64,000 nucleotides of DNA from Pseudonocardia benzenivorans CB1190 (GTDB taxonomy: Bacteria > Actinomycetota > Actinomycetes > Mycobacteriales > Pseudonocardiaceae). The notes below the pieces were generated by a model. The model was not told the origin of the DNA, made no database searches, and saw only the letters and a list, made by a program, of their open reading frames with translations. Below are positions 1 to 9,699 of the stretch, in pieces; the first letter of the stretch is position 1; the number at the start of each line of letters is the position of its first letter. The DNA is taken from assembly GCF_000196675.2 (NCBI RefSeq), contig NC_015312.1, positions 3,286,001 through 3,350,000 of the forward strand. Direction: 5' to 3'. A program made the position numbers and the translations under genes.

Positions 1-402
<402 letters not shown>

Positions 403-516
403 TGAGCCACTCGGGCGGCTTCGCGGCCGGCGCCTCTGTGGCGCGGCGGGATCGCGGTGCGCGTCAACGAGCTCAACGTGCGGTCCGGGAACCGTTGCCC
501 GGTCTCACACCTCTAG

Positions 517-1492
517 ACGAGTAAGTCCTAACGGCGTGCCGGCCCGGGACGTGACGGGAGGGTGTTGAAGATCAGTTTGTGACGACCGACCTCAACACCC
601 TCCTGACCGCACTCTACGTCAAGATCGACGACTGGCTGGGCAAACGCACCCGCCCGGGCAGGCCACCGAAGCTCTCCGACGCCGAGCTGCTCACCCTGGC
701 CGTGGCGCAGGTGCTGCTGGGAGTCCGCTCCGAGGCCCGTTGGCTACGGTTCGTGCCCCGGGCGCTACCAGCCGCGTTCCCGTACCTGCCGGGCCAGTCC
801 GGCTACAACAAGCGGCTGCGCTCGGCGGTGTCACTGATCAAGCGGGTCATCCGCGAGCTGGCCGGCGACACCGACCTGTGGGCCGACCCCGTCTGGGTCG
901 TGGACTCCACCCCGGTCGAGTGCGCCCGTTCCCGGCCCACCGCGAAACGCTCGAACCTGGCCGGGTGGGCCGGCTACAGCTACTGCCCGTCGCACTCGCG
1001 GTGGTTCTGGGGGCTGCGCCTGCACCTGGTCTGCACCCCGGCCGGACTGCCGATCACCTGGGCATTGGCCGACCCGAAGCTCGACGAACGCCAGGTCCTG
1101 ATGGCCGTGCTCGACCACGACCCCACCCTCACCACCGACCGGCCCGGCCTGACCATCATCGCCGACAAGGGCTACGTCTCCCGCGAACTCGACACCTACC
1201 TGGCCGAGCGTGGCGTGGTGCTGCTGCGGCCCTCCTACCGCAACCGCACCCCACGCCCGGGCGAACACCTGCTCAAACCGATCCGCCAGCTCATCGAGTC
1301 GGTCAACGACACCCTCAAGGGCCAACTCGATCTCGAGCTGCACGGCGGACGCAGCATCGACGGCGTCAGCGCCCGGATCGGGCAGCGCCTGCTCGCCCTG
1401 ACCGCCGCGATCTGGCACAACCGCGCCACCGGACAGCCCATCACCCGATCCTTGATCGCCTACGACCACTGACCGGGTTCGGACTTACTCGT
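517..1492 (+). mobile_element. IS982-family insertion sequence, copy A
   Basis: This is a 976-bp element with one transposase gene. Its ends are imperfect inverted repeats, ACGAGTAAGTCCTAAC on the left and ACGAGTAAGTCCGAAC read inward from the right, so 15 of 16 match. CTAG stands on both sides (513-516 and 1493-1496), consistent with a 4-bp target duplication. The same 976-bp element recurs inverted at 12721-13696, with no difference that I could see. The near-identical copies suggest recent activity. The right-hand CTAG supplies the TAG stop codon of the neighbouring minus-strand SnoaL-like gene, so that reading frame is left intact. Confidence 0.9.
579..1472 (+). CDS. IS982-family transposase (copy A)
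   Basis: A 297-residue DDE transposase that moves the surrounding element. The N-terminal block LSDAELLTLAVAQVLLG, the FPYLPGQSGYNKRLR segment and the ESVNDTLKGQLDLE block are typical of the IS982 family. A plausible catalytic triad is D109 (in VVDSTPVE), D196 (in IIADKGY) and E240 (in LIESVNDT). Length is normal for the family. The start is a GTG that follows a GGGAGGG stretch by about 15 bases. The predicted protein is identical to that of copy B, and nothing indicates inactivation. Assignment to IS982 rather than IS5 is from memory of family motifs. Confidence 0.9.
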   Translation: MTTDLNTLLTALYVKIDDWLGKRTRPGRPPKLSDAELLTLAVAQVLLGVRSEARWLRFVPRALPAAFPYLPGQSGYNKRLRSAVSLIKRVIRELAGDTDLWADPVWVVDSTPVECARSRPTAKRSNLAGWAGYSYCPSHSRWFWGLRLHLVCTPAGLPITWALADPKLDERQVLMAVLDHDPTLTTDRPGLTIIADKGYVSRELDTYLAERGVVLLRPSYRNRTPRPGEHLLKPIRQLIESVNDTLKGQLDLELHGGRSIDGVSARIGQRLLALTAAIWHNRATGQPITRSLIAYDH

Positions 1493-1867
1493 CTAGACCT
1501 CGTGCGCGACGCCCTCGGAGAGGTGCAGGTGCACGACCTTCCAGCCCCCTTCGTCGACGAGCACGGTGCTGATCCGCATCGCGAGCGGGGGGCCCTCGGG
1601 GAGCCGCACCTGCGCGGTCCCGAACACCCAGGCCACGTCGCCACGGCATCGGCCCTCGACCTCGACGGCGTCCATCGGCACCGGGGGATGGGCCCGCAGG
1701 TGCGCGACCAGCTCGTCGAGCGTCAGGTTCGTGTCCGGGCCGGAGGCGAAGGTGTGCACCCCGCCCAGGTCCACGGCGTGCGCGAGAACGCGGTCGACGT
1801 CGCGGGCCTGGGCGGCGAGGATCCACGCGCGGGCGGTCTCGAGGGCTGCGGCAGGAGCACGGTCCAT
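1493..1867 (-). CDS. SnoaL-like / NTF2-fold protein
   Basis: About 124 residues starting at ATG 1867. The N-terminal helix ALETARAWILAAQARDVDRV, then TFASGPDTNLTLDELVAH and a final stretch DEGGWKVVHLHLS, fit small NTF2-fold proteins of the SnoaL/ketosteroid-isomerase-like class, which act as isomerases, cyclases or ligand binders. The substrate is unknown. Its stop codon is the TAG inside the CTAG target site of IS copy A, so the insertion abuts the gene without changing the protein. A longer reading frame extends upstream to 1951, but the shorter start gives the usual domain length. Confidence 0.6.
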   Translation of the reverse strand: MDRAPAAALETARAWILAAQARDVDRVLAHAVDLGGVHTFASGPDTNLTLDELVAHLRAHPPVPMDAVEVEGRCRGDVAWVFGTAQVRLPEGPPLAMRISTVLVDEGGWKVVHLHLSEGVAHEV

Positions 1868-2009
1868 GCACGGAACGCTAGGGCAGGCGGTGCGCGCCTC
1901 GATTGGATGTTCCAGCCAACCAGGCCGCCCTCCGTTGTGATTCCCGACCATCCCCGTTCCCTCACCCGGACTCGTAGCGTGCCCGTCATTCCGGACCCGA
2001 GGAGCTTCG

Positions 2010-3353
2010 ATGGCGGCTACCGCGAACGACGACTACGCCCTGACCCGCGTCCCACCGGGTGCCCGACGATCGTGGGCCGGCCTGGCCGTCCAGCGCTTCG
2101 GCCAGCTGTCCGCGCTGATCCAGTTCCTGGTCGGGGCCACGCTCGGTTTCGGCATGGACTTCTGGACCGCGTTCTGGGCGCTCACGCTCGGCTCGGTCAT
2201 CCTCGAGATCGTCGCCATCGCGATCGGCGTCATCGGGATGCGCGAGGGGCTTTCCACCACGCTGGTGGCGCGCTGGACGGGCTTCGGGCAGGCCGGCGGC
2301 GCCGTGTTGGGACTCCTCGTCGGGCTGAGCGTGACGATCGCGTTCGGCATCCAGTCCGGGGTCTCCGCCGAGGGGCTGGTGGCGATCTTCGGGGGACTCC
2401 CGAGCTGGGCCTGGTCGCTGGTGTTCGGCCTGGTCGTGACGGCCATCGTCGTGGTCGGCATCCGGTCCATGGCGTGGACGGCGTACCTGACGGTCCCGAT
2501 CTTCCTGGTGCTCGTCGGCTGGTCGGTGGTGAGCGCGCTGTCCGCGCACCCGGTCGGCGAGCTGCTCTCCTCGCCGCCACCCGGGCCGGCGCTGACCTTG
2601 GTGCAGGGAACGACGATCGTCGCCGGGAGCTTCATCGTCGGTGCGGTGATCACGCCCGACATGACCCGCTTCAACCGCAGCGTCGGCGACGTGGTGAAGC
2701 AGACCGTCGTCGGGATCACGCTGGGCGAGTACGTGATCGGCCTGGCTGGCGTGCTGTTGGCGCACGCGAGCCGATCCAGCGACGTCGTCGCGATCGTGGT
2801 GTCGTCGGTCGGCTGGGTCGGTGTGCTGATCATCGTCGCCGCCACGCTGAAGATCAACGACTGGAACCTCTACAGCGCCGGGCTGGGCACGGTGGCCTTC
2901 CTGGAGTCGATCACGGGGCGCAAGCCCTCCCGGGCCGTGGTGACGGGCGTGCTGGGGGTCGTCGGCAGTCTCGCCGCCGCGCTCGGCGTGCTGAACCAGT
3001 TCTCCACCGTCCTCGGCGTGCTGGGTTACGTGTTCCCGCCGGTCGCCGGGGTGATGCTGGCCGAGTACTTCGTGGTCAAGCGCTGGCGCGGCGACCTCGA
3101 CGCGAGCCGCGGGGGTGGCGCCCCGCCGGAGACGGCGCCGCGCTGGGTGCCGGCCACCCTTGTCGTGTGGGTGGCGGCGGCGTTGATCGGGGCGTTCGTG
3201 CCGGTCGGCTTCCCGAGTATCAACGCGCTGGTGGCGGCATTCGTGCTGTACGTCGTCGCGGGCAAGGCGGGCCTGGTGCGCGGGATCGGGGTTGCCCGGT
3301 CGGAGCCGACCTCGGTACCGGCGCCGATCGGCGGGGTCGGCGCCGATGCATGA
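2010..3353 (+). CDS. NCS1-family (CodB-like) cytosine/purine/allantoin permease
   Basis: A 447-residue integral membrane protein with about 12 hydrophobic segments and no signal peptide. The N-terminal stretch RSWAGLAVQRFGQLSALIQF followed by GATLGFGMDFWTAF matches the nucleobase-cation-symport-1 family, which imports cytosine, purines, hydantoins or allantoin with a cation. The start ATG has an AGGAG five bases upstream. The stop overlaps the start of the deacylase gene by eight bases (ATGCATGA), so the two are translationally coupled. With the amide-cleaving enzymes around it, the substrate is probably a cyclic amide or nucleobase derivative, but the sequence does not say which. Confidence 0.8.
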   Translation: MAATANDDYALTRVPPGARRSWAGLAVQRFGQLSALIQFLVGATLGFGMDFWTAFWALTLGSVILEIVAIAIGVIGMREGLSTTLVARWTGFGQAGGAVLGLLVGLSVTIAFGIQSGVSAEGLVAIFGGLPSWAWSLVFGLVVTAIVVVGIRSMAWTAYLTVPIFLVLVGWSVVSALSAHPVGELLSSPPPGPALTLVQGTTIVAGSFIVGAVITPDMTRFNRSVGDVVKQTVVGITLGEYVIGLAGVLLAHASRSSDVVAIVVSSVGWVGVLIIVAATLKINDWNLYSAGLGTVAFLESITGRKPSRAVVTGVLGVVGSLAAALGVLNQFSTVLGVLGYVFPPVAGVMLAEYFVVKRWRGDLDASRGGGAPPETAPRWVPATLVVWVAAALIGAFVPVGFPSINALVAAFVLYVVAGKAGLVRGIGVARSEPTSVPAPIGGVGADA

Positions 3354-4947
3354 TCTCCTGCTGCGTGGCGGCAACGTCCACGACGGCACCGGTGCGCCGC
3401 CCGTCACCGCTGATGTCGCGATCGCCGCGGACCGGGTCGTCGCGGTCGGGCGCGACCTCGGTCCCGCCCGCCGGATCGTCGACGTCGACGGCCTCGTGGT
3501 CGCTCCCGGGTTCGTCGACGCGCACACCCACTCCGATCTCGTCCCGCTCGCCGGTGGCGAGCAGGCGACGAAGCTGCGGCAGGGCGTGACCACCGAGATC
3601 GTCGGCAACTGCGGGGTGTCCTTCGCCCCGCTCGACGAGGCCGCCGCCGGGCACCTCGCCGGGATCTACGGCGACCTGACGTGCGGGGTGCCGGTCGGGC
3701 CGCGCACCTTCGCCGGTTACCTCGACGAGGTGGAGGCGGCCCGGCCGACCACGAACGTCATGGCGCTGGTCGGGCACGCGGCCCTGCGCACCACCGCCAA
3801 CGGAATGGACGAGGAGCTCGCCCCCGGCGCCCTTGACCAGATGTGTGCGTTGCTCGCGGAGGCGCTCGACGCCGGGGCGGCCGGGCTGTCGTCCGGGCTG
3901 GTCTACCCGCCCGGCAGCCACGCCGCACCCGACGAGATGGCCGCGCTGGCCGCCGTCGCGCAGCGGTACGGGCGGATCTACGCGACCCACCTGCGCGACG
4001 AGGGCGATCGGCTCCCACGGGCCCTCGACGAGGCGATCGCCGTCGCCGAGGCCACCGGGGTGCGGCTGCAGGTCTCGCACTGCAAGGTCACCGGCCGGCG
4101 CAACCACGGCGGCGCCCCGGACCTGCTCGCCCGGCTGCACGCCGCGCACGAGGCCGGGATCGACCTGGCCGGCGACGCCTACCCGTACACGAGCGGGGCG
4201 ACGGTCCTGGTCGCGCTCCTGCCGCCCGCGGCGACGGCCGGGGGCACCGACCGGTTGGTGGAGCTGCTCGCCGATCCGTGCGCGCGGGAGCGGCTGCGCG
4301 CGGCCGCCGACGCAGGACAAGGACTGTGGACGGCGGCCGATCCCGCCGGCGTTCGGCTGATGCAACACGCGGACCCCGGGGTGTGCGGGCGCACGCTGGC
4401 CGAGGTCGGCGGCGATCCCTGGACCACGCTGTGCGGGCTGGTCGCGGCGGATCCCGGGGCGACGGTGCTACTGGAGGCGATGGCCCTGCCCGACGTGCTG
4501 GCGATCCTGGCCGATCCGCTGATCGGGATCGGTTCGGACAGCACGCCCTCGGCCGGGCCGGGGCACCCACGCAACCGCGGCTGTTTCCCCGAGCTGCTGG
4601 CAACGGTCGTCCGGACACATGGGGCGCTCGACCTGCCCACCGCCATCCGGAAGGCGACCTCGGTCACCGCCGACCGCTTCGGCCTCACCGGGCGCGGGCG
4701 GCTCGAGCCGGGGACGGTTGCGGACGTGTGCGTGTTCGACCCGGAACGCGTGGCGCACCCCGATCCGCTCGGTGAACCGACCGGGATCCTGCACGTGCTG
4801 GTCGCCGGCGTGCCTGCGGTCGAGGACGGTCAGGTGACCGGCGCGCGTGCCGGCCGGGTGCTGCGCGCTCAGGGGCGTCCGACGGATCACTCGCCGCGGT
4901 CTCGGCGCCCCGACGCCCCTGCCCGCTTTGTCGCCGGGCCCGAATAG
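3346..4947 (+). CDS. N-acyl-D-amino-acid deacylase (D-aminoacylase family amidohydrolase)
   Basis: 533 residues. The start ATG at 3346 lies inside the end of the permease gene and gives the standard MHDLLLRGGNVHDGTG beginning. Metal-site motifs of the D-aminoacylase branch of amidohydrolases are present: DAHTHSD at residues 59-65 and VGNCGVSFAP, whose Cys89 is the metal-bridging cysteine in characterised D-aminoacylases. YATHLRDEG, LQVSHCKVTG and IGSDSTP follow. The enzyme would hydrolyse an N-acyl (possibly N-carbamoyl-like) D-amino acid or related amide in the cytoplasm. Its 3' end overlaps the convergent PucR gene by about 60 bases. It is probably co-transcribed with the permease. Confidence 0.8.
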   Translation: MHDLLLRGGNVHDGTGAPPVTADVAIAADRVVAVGRDLGPARRIVDVDGLVVAPGFVDAHTHSDLVPLAGGEQATKLRQGVTTEIVGNCGVSFAPLDEAAAGHLAGIYGDLTCGVPVGPRTFAGYLDEVEAARPTTNVMALVGHAALRTTANGMDEELAPGALDQMCALLAEALDAGAAGLSSGLVYPPGSHAAPDEMAALAAVAQRYGRIYATHLRDEGDRLPRALDEAIAVAEATGVRLQVSHCKVTGRRNHGGAPDLLARLHAAHEAGIDLAGDAYPYTSGATVLVALLPPAATAGGTDRLVELLADPCARERLRAAADAGQGLWTAADPAGVRLMQHADPGVCGRTLAEVGGDPWTTLCGLVAADPGATVLLEAMALPDVLAILADPLIGIGSDSTPSAGPGHPRNRGCFPELLATVVRTHGALDLPTAIRKATSVTADRFGLTGRGRLEPGTVADVCVFDPERVAHPDPLGEPTGILHVLVAGVPAVEDGQVTGARAGRVLRAQGRPTDHSPRSRRPDAPARFVAGPE

Positions 4948-6596
4948 GCCCGGTGTGCCGACCCGGCTCCGCCTTGCCACGAACCGCCCGGATCACCGCC
5001 CTGATCGTCTGACCCGGCGCGGTCGGGCAGGACCACCGCCCGGGTCGCGAGGTGGGCGGCCAGCCTGTCGTCCGGGTCGGCGAGGTCGACGCCGAGCGCG
5101 GCCCGGATCCGGCTGAGCCGGTGCACGACGGTGTTGCGGTGCACGCCGAGGACGGCCGCCGTCGTGACGAGTGAGGACTCGTGGTCCAGGAAGCAGGCCA
5201 GGGTGCGGCCGAGCTGGTCGGTCGGGTCGGCCTCGCGCAGCGGCGCCAGCACCTCGGTGGCCAGCTCCTTCACCGGCTCGTGGGCGTACCAGGCGTGCAG
5301 CAGCCGGCGCAGGCCGACGGGATCGGTGAGCTCGACCGCGCCGTCGACCTCGCGGGCCCGCGCCACCATGGCCGCCCGGCGGGACTCCTCCGCGGACTCG
5401 GCGATGCCCTCGGTTCCGGTGTGCGCGAGCCCGATCCCTGCACACACCCGGCCCAGGGAATCCCGGACCGCCGGATCGAGAAGCGCGCTGCGCACCGCCT
5501 TGACCAGCGCCGCTACGGCTGCGCGGTCCGGTGGAGCATCCTCGGTACGCCAGAACATCCAGCCGTCCGGGCGGTCCACGATCGCGACCGGGAGCCCGGC
5601 GCGACCCAGCGCGTCCTCGAGCACGGTGAGGGCACCCACGGGTCGGCGGTCCGATCGGGTCCCGGTGATCGCGAGGTGCACCGCGGTGTGCCAGCCCGAG
5701 AGCCGCCAGCCCAGCACGGCGGCGCGTTCCACCGTCTCGCGGTCGGGGAAGGGCGAGGTCTCGAGGATCTCGGTGAGCAGCAGGGCCCGTTCGCGTCCTT
5801 CATGGACCCGGGCGAACGAGCGGCCCGCGAGGTGCGCGGTGAACGCGAGCGCCGCGACAGCCAGGCAGTCCTTCACCTGCTCTCCGGGCAGGGCGTCCGA
5901 GGCCGCGGCGAGCGCGGCGAACCACATCCCGGCCCGTCGCCCGGGCGGCAGCACGACCGGGAGCAGCACGACCTCGGCACCGTCCGGAGCATCGAGAATC
6001 CGGGCGACGGGGACGTCCGCGCCGAGCTCGGCGCCCGCCGCGCCCAGCAGGGCGGCCCAGTCCGTGGCCCGGTCGCCCTCGAGCGGATGGCCGTTGGCGT
6101 CGAGCAGCGCGACCGGGGCCCGCAGCTCGGCGTGCAGCAGGCGCAGCAGCTCGCCCGGCTCGGTGTGCGGGCCGACGGCACGCAGCAGCGTCCGCAGCCG
6201 ACGGGTGGCCGCGATCTCGGGGGCCTGGGTCTCGGCCTCGAGCTCCGCGACGAGCGCGTCGACGTCGTTGCCGGACACCAGCACCAGGGGCAGATCGTGG
6301 CGGTCGGCCAACCGGGCCGTCGACAGCATGACCTCGCCACCTGTCCCGCAGAACAGGAGCCCGGCGATCCGCGCGCCGACACCGAACCGGATCGCGAGGT
6401 CCGCCTCGGGGCCCTCCACCCGCAGCTGTCCACGACCGAGCACCACCAGGCTTCCGGGCGAGGCCTCGCGCACACCGCCGGCGGAGCTCCCGCGGACCAC
6501 GTGGTGCACGACCGAGGTCAGCCCTCCCCGGCCCGCGACGATCCGATGCCCCCGCAGCGCGTCGGAGGACAGGAGGCGCTGGAGCCTGATCGACAC
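4887..6596 (-). CDS. PucR-family transcriptional regulator
   Basis: 569 residues. The N-terminal third resembles the purine-catabolism PucR domain (LQRLLSSDALRGHRIVAGRG, then ASPGSLVVLGRGQL). The C-terminal end carries the PucR helix-turn-helix (SSLVTTAAVLGVHRNTVVHR, then LSRIRAALGVDL). Members of this family control purine, allantoin and hydantoin use. The gene follows the HyuA-like gene by 58 bases on the same strand and could be the last gene of a DUF917-HyuA-PucR unit, acting as local regulator of both strands. The tail from about residue 545 is Gly/Ser-rich and overlaps the convergent deacylase gene. Confidence 0.82.
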   Translation of the reverse strand: MSIRLQRLLSSDALRGHRIVAGRGGLTSVVHHVVRGSSAGGVREASPGSLVVLGRGQLRVEGPEADLAIRFGVGARIAGLLFCGTGGEVMLSTARLADRHDLPLVLVSGNDVDALVAELEAETQAPEIAATRRLRTLLRAVGPHTEPGELLRLLHAELRAPVALLDANGHPLEGDRATDWAALLGAAGAELGADVPVARILDAPDGAEVVLLPVVLPPGRRAGMWFAALAAASDALPGEQVKDCLAVAALAFTAHLAGRSFARVHEGRERALLLTEILETSPFPDRETVERAAVLGWRLSGWHTAVHLAITGTRSDRRPVGALTVLEDALGRAGLPVAIVDRPDGWMFWRTEDAPPDRAAVAALVKAVRSALLDPAVRDSLGRVCAGIGLAHTGTEGIAESAEESRRAAMVARAREVDGAVELTDPVGLRRLLHAWYAHEPVKELATEVLAPLREADPTDQLGRTLACFLDHESSLVTTAAVLGVHRNTVVHRLSRIRAALGVDLADPDDRLAAHLATRAVVLPDRAGSDDQGGDPGGSWQGGAGSAHRAYSGPATKRAGASGRRDRGE

Positions 6597-6654
6597 GACG
6601 TCCCCCTTCTGGCCCTGCCCTGTCCTGGCCCTCGGCCGCTCCGGGAGCGCGAGC

Positions 6655-8211
6655 CTACCGCCGGGCGAGCAGTGGCCCGGCCGCCTTGGCCTGCACCCGG
6701 ACGCTGTTGCCGGGCATGTAGCTCATCGGCACCTCGGTGATCATCGTGATCCGCACGCGCGCCGGGTCCGCGCCCGCCCGCACCGCCTGCTCGACGGCGA
6801 GCCTGCGGGCCTCGTCCAGACAGGCCTCGCGACCGCCGTCGGCGTAGGCGAAGGTTCGGTCGACCGAGCCGGAGGCCTCGGCGATGGCCGCGCCGATGGC
6901 GTTCGCGACGCCCCCGTGCTCATGCCGGTGGACCGCACTGATCCCCTCGATGTGCTCCGGGACGAGATGCGCGCCGCCTCCGACGGCGATCAGCGGTTGC
7001 GTGCCCCGGGATGCCTTGATCCGGTCCGCCAGGGCGGCGATCTGCCGGTCCACCGAGGCCAGGACCCTGTGCACCGCAGGCGGGTCGACGCGCGCGAGGG
7101 CGGGATCGCCGATGGCGCTGCGCCCGGCTGCCGTGCTCACGTCGCTCAGCGTCAGCACGGTGCCGCCGAAGACGAGCGCCTCGCTGGTCAACCGGTGCGC
7201 GACGCTGCGCGGTCCGATCACCGGTGCTCCCGCGCCGGACACGTCGACGACCGTGCCGCCGCCGAGCCCGACGGCGATCAGGTCCGGCATCCGGTAGTTG
7301 GTGCGGACGCCCCCGATCTCGACGGCCAGCGCGGACTCCCGTGGGAACCCGCCGACCAGCAGCCCGACGTCGGTGGAGGTGCCGCCGACGTCCATCACCA
7401 CGGCGTCGGTGAGGCCGGAGAGGTACGCGGCGCCGCGCATCGAGTTGGTGGGGCCCGAGCCGATCGTCAGGACCGGGCGGCGCAGCGCCTCCTCGACGGT
7501 GAGCAGCGTGCCGTCGTTCTGGGTCAGGAAGAGATCCGGCGACAGGCCGCGCTCGCCGAGCGCGGTGATCAGGCCTTCGGCCACTGTCCGGCCGATGCCG
7601 ACCAGGGCGCTGTTGAGGATCGCCGAGTTCTCCCGCTCCAGCAGGCCGATCCCACCGACCTCCCGACTCTCGGTGACCGCGACGGTGCCCGCCAGGACGT
7701 CGGCGACGATCTCCGCGGCCCGGCGCTCGTGCTCGTCGTTGACCGGGCTGCTCATGGCGGTCACGGCGATCGCGTCGACCGTCCCGGCGCAGTCCTTCGC
7801 GAACAGCCGCACCGCGTCCTCGTCGAGCGCGGCGGCGGGGGCGCCGTCGTAGCCGTGGCCGCCTCGCACGATCGCGACCGGGCCGCGGACCTGCGCGGTC
7901 AGGTCCTCGGGCCATCCCGCGAACGGGGGCACGGACGTCGTGGCGGGCGCGGCGACCCGTAGCACCCCGACCCTGCCGAGTCCGGTCCGCCCGATGATCG
8001 CGTTGACGGGGTGGGTGGTCCCGAGCATCACCTGGCCGACGGCGCCGGGGTCGACCTGACCGAGCACGGCGTCGAGGGCGGCGCGGATGCCTTCGAAGAC
8101 GGCGGCGGTCGTCGGGAGCTTCTCCGCGGCCAGGATGGTGCCGGCCTCGTCGACGACGACGGCGTCGGTGTTCGTGCCGCCGACGTCGATCCCGATCCGA
8201 AGCTCACTCAC
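6655..8211 (-). CDS. Hydantoinase/oxoprolinase family protein (HyuA-like ATPase)
   Basis: 518 residues from a GTG at 8211. The N-terminus ELRIGIDVGGTNTDAVVVDE and internal MDVGGTSTDVGLL are phosphate-binding loops of the ASKHA actin-like ATPase fold used by HyuA and 5-oxoprolinase. These enzymes open a cyclic amide with ATP. This short form lacks a HyuB-type partner here. It is instead paired with a DUF917 protein, its upstream neighbour, whose stop overlaps the GTG by eight bases (GTGAGTGA). Such HyuA-DUF917 pairs recur in bacteria, but the substrate of this one is not evident. Confidence 0.78.
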   Translation of the reverse strand: MSELRIGIDVGGTNTDAVVVDEAGTILAAEKLPTTAAVFEGIRAALDAVLGQVDPGAVGQVMLGTTHPVNAIIGRTGLGRVGVLRVAAPATTSVPPFAGWPEDLTAQVRGPVAIVRGGHGYDGAPAAALDEDAVRLFAKDCAGTVDAIAVTAMSSPVNDEHERRAAEIVADVLAGTVAVTESREVGGIGLLERENSAILNSALVGIGRTVAEGLITALGERGLSPDLFLTQNDGTLLTVEEALRRPVLTIGSGPTNSMRGAAYLSGLTDAVVMDVGGTSTDVGLLVGGFPRESALAVEIGGVRTNYRMPDLIAVGLGGGTVVDVSGAGAPVIGPRSVAHRLTSEALVFGGTVLTLSDVSTAAGRSAIGDPALARVDPPAVHRVLASVDRQIAALADRIKASRGTQPLIAVGGGAHLVPEHIEGISAVHRHEHGGVANAIGAAIAEASGSVDRTFAYADGGREACLDEARRLAVEQAVRAGADPARVRITMITEVPMSYMPGNSVRVQAKAAGPLLARR

Positions 8212-9280
8212 CGTGTCCTCCGAACGGCACGTAGTCGAGGTCGTAGCCGAAGGCCCGCGGACCGGCGAGCTCGATGCCGTCGGGTTCGTGCCAGCGCGGA
8301 TGGGCCGGCAGCGCGAGCACGGTGAGCCGCTGCCCGTAACCGAGGGTCTCGGTGGTCATGGGGGTTCCGGTCTCCACGTCGAGCAGGCTGATCAGGTCCG
8401 GCGTGGTCACGAGCGGAAGGCCGTCCTCGCCGGCCACGAGGTTCTCGTTCTGGAAGTCGACGCGCAGCGTGCGGTTCGCACCGTCGAGGTCGTCGAGGGT
8501 GACGGTGCCGCGTGCCCAGCCGCCCTCGGTGCGCCGGTTCAGGTCGACGATCTTGCCGGTGAACACGATCCGGCCGCCGGTGGCGGCGAGCAGCGCGGTG
8601 TAGCCGTCCGCGGCGCCCTCCTGGATCGCACGGACGTGGCGGCCGATCTCGGCGCAGTAGGACAGTGAGCCGTGGATGGCGTGCGCGGCGGCCTGCGCCG
8701 CCGTGACCGGGTAGAGGGCGCCGACGGCGATCATCCCCATCGCCGTGGTGGCCGCGCGGGCCAGCCGTTCTGCCGTCGGGTTGTCCGTGGCCTCGACGAT
8801 CACCAGGTTGTCCGCGGTGTCCACGAGCACGATCGGCGAGGCGGAGATGCCCGCGAGGTGAAAATGTGTGAGCTCGCCGCGCGGGAAGGCGCGGCGCATG
8901 GTGTCGGCGTCGACGACCGGCAGGCCCAGCTCGGCCGCAGCGGCGATCGGCAGCAGCGTGCTCCCGCCGCCGACCTCGATCGGCAGCACTCCGACACCCT
9001 TGCGGCCCAGGTGGCGCTCGAGCGCGGTGAGGGCGGCACGCGGCTCGCTGCCGTTGAAGAACCGCTCGGCGAACGCGGTCGGCGCACCGACCACCGCCAG
9101 CGGCAGCAACAACCCGTCCGGGTCCAGGTCACCGGGCTGCACCAGGGGGACCGGGCCGTGCCGACGCAGCGCCTCCTCGACCATCAGCCGGGGCACGAAC
9201 GGCTCGCCACCACCGCCGGTGGCGAGCACGCCCGCACCCAGCGTGAGCGCGGGGATGTCGTCGATCGTGATCTCGTCCAA
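8204..9280 (-). CDS. DUF917 domain-containing protein
   Basis: 358 residues from a TTG start at 9280, chosen because AGGAG stands five bases upstream and the length then matches the family. Starts further upstream would add about 120 Arg/Ala-rich residues that look non-coding. The N-terminal ITIDDIPALTLGAGVLATGG and later VLPIEVGGGSTLLPI are the typical glycine-rich blocks of DUF917. The protein is the first gene of the minus-strand unit and overlaps the HyuA-like gene, so the two probably form a complex or act in one step. No biochemical role is established for this branch. Confidence 0.75.
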   Translation of the reverse strand: MDEITIDDIPALTLGAGVLATGGGGEPFVPRLMVEEALRRHGPVPLVQPGDLDPDGLLLPLAVVGAPTAFAERFFNGSEPRAALTALERHLGRKGVGVLPIEVGGGSTLLPIAAAAELGLPVVDADTMRRAFPRGELTHFHLAGISASPIVLVDTADNLVIVEATDNPTAERLARAATTAMGMIAVGALYPVTAAQAAAHAIHGSLSYCAEIGRHVRAIQEGAADGYTALLAATGGRIVFTGKIVDLNRRTEGGWARGTVTLDDLDGANRTLRVDFQNENLVAGEDGLPLVTTPDLISLLDVETGTPMTTETLGYGQRLTVLALPAHPRWHEPDGIELAGPRAFGYDLDYVPFGGHGE

Positions 9281-9624
9281 GTCGACTCCTGACCTCCGGG
9301 TTCCCCAGCGAAGCAGGCGTCGCATGGTGCCTTCATCGGGCAGCTCGCACAACGGCGGACTCATCGGTGTACGGAATGCACATGTACGGCGGTTCCGGCC
9401 CGGACGGGCACAGGTCCCTGAGGCGTTCTCGCCGCTGCCCCGGGCCCTGCATCCCTCCGCGAAAGTCGGCGCACAGCCGTTCCTCGGTCCACGGACCCTC
9501 GAGGCCACTTGCGCAAGATCTTCCGCACGCTTCCCGTCCGACTCGTCCCGCCGCGAGCTCAGGGGTTCCGCTGCTCTGACCGGACCGATGCGGACCCGCC
9601 GAGCACACGCGGCGGCGGGACGCG

Positions 9625-9644
9625 ACCGATCGGGCACCGATCGG
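9625..9644. promoter_or_regulatory. ACCGATCGG direct repeat at 11-bp spacing (possible SARP site)
   Basis: Two exact copies of ACCGATCGG begin at 9625 and 9636, exactly 11 bases apart, about 107 bases before the HpaB-type start codon. Direct repeats at 11-bp spacing are the hallmark of sites bound by SARP-type winged-helix regulators, and a regulator with such a domain is encoded 2.6 kb downstream. Each copy is also internally palindromic (CCGATCGG), so orientation is ambiguous. The link to that regulator is inference. Confidence 0.4.
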
Positions 9645-9699
9645 TGCCAACTTTTCGCGCTGCTTTACGGGCGACCGGAACCCTCTGCCCATCGCCCGC

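Noticed and set aside
740..3589. Plus-strand frame overlapping the transposase and permease genes
   Set aside because: It spans an IS boundary and two real genes in another frame, so it cannot be one ancestral protein.
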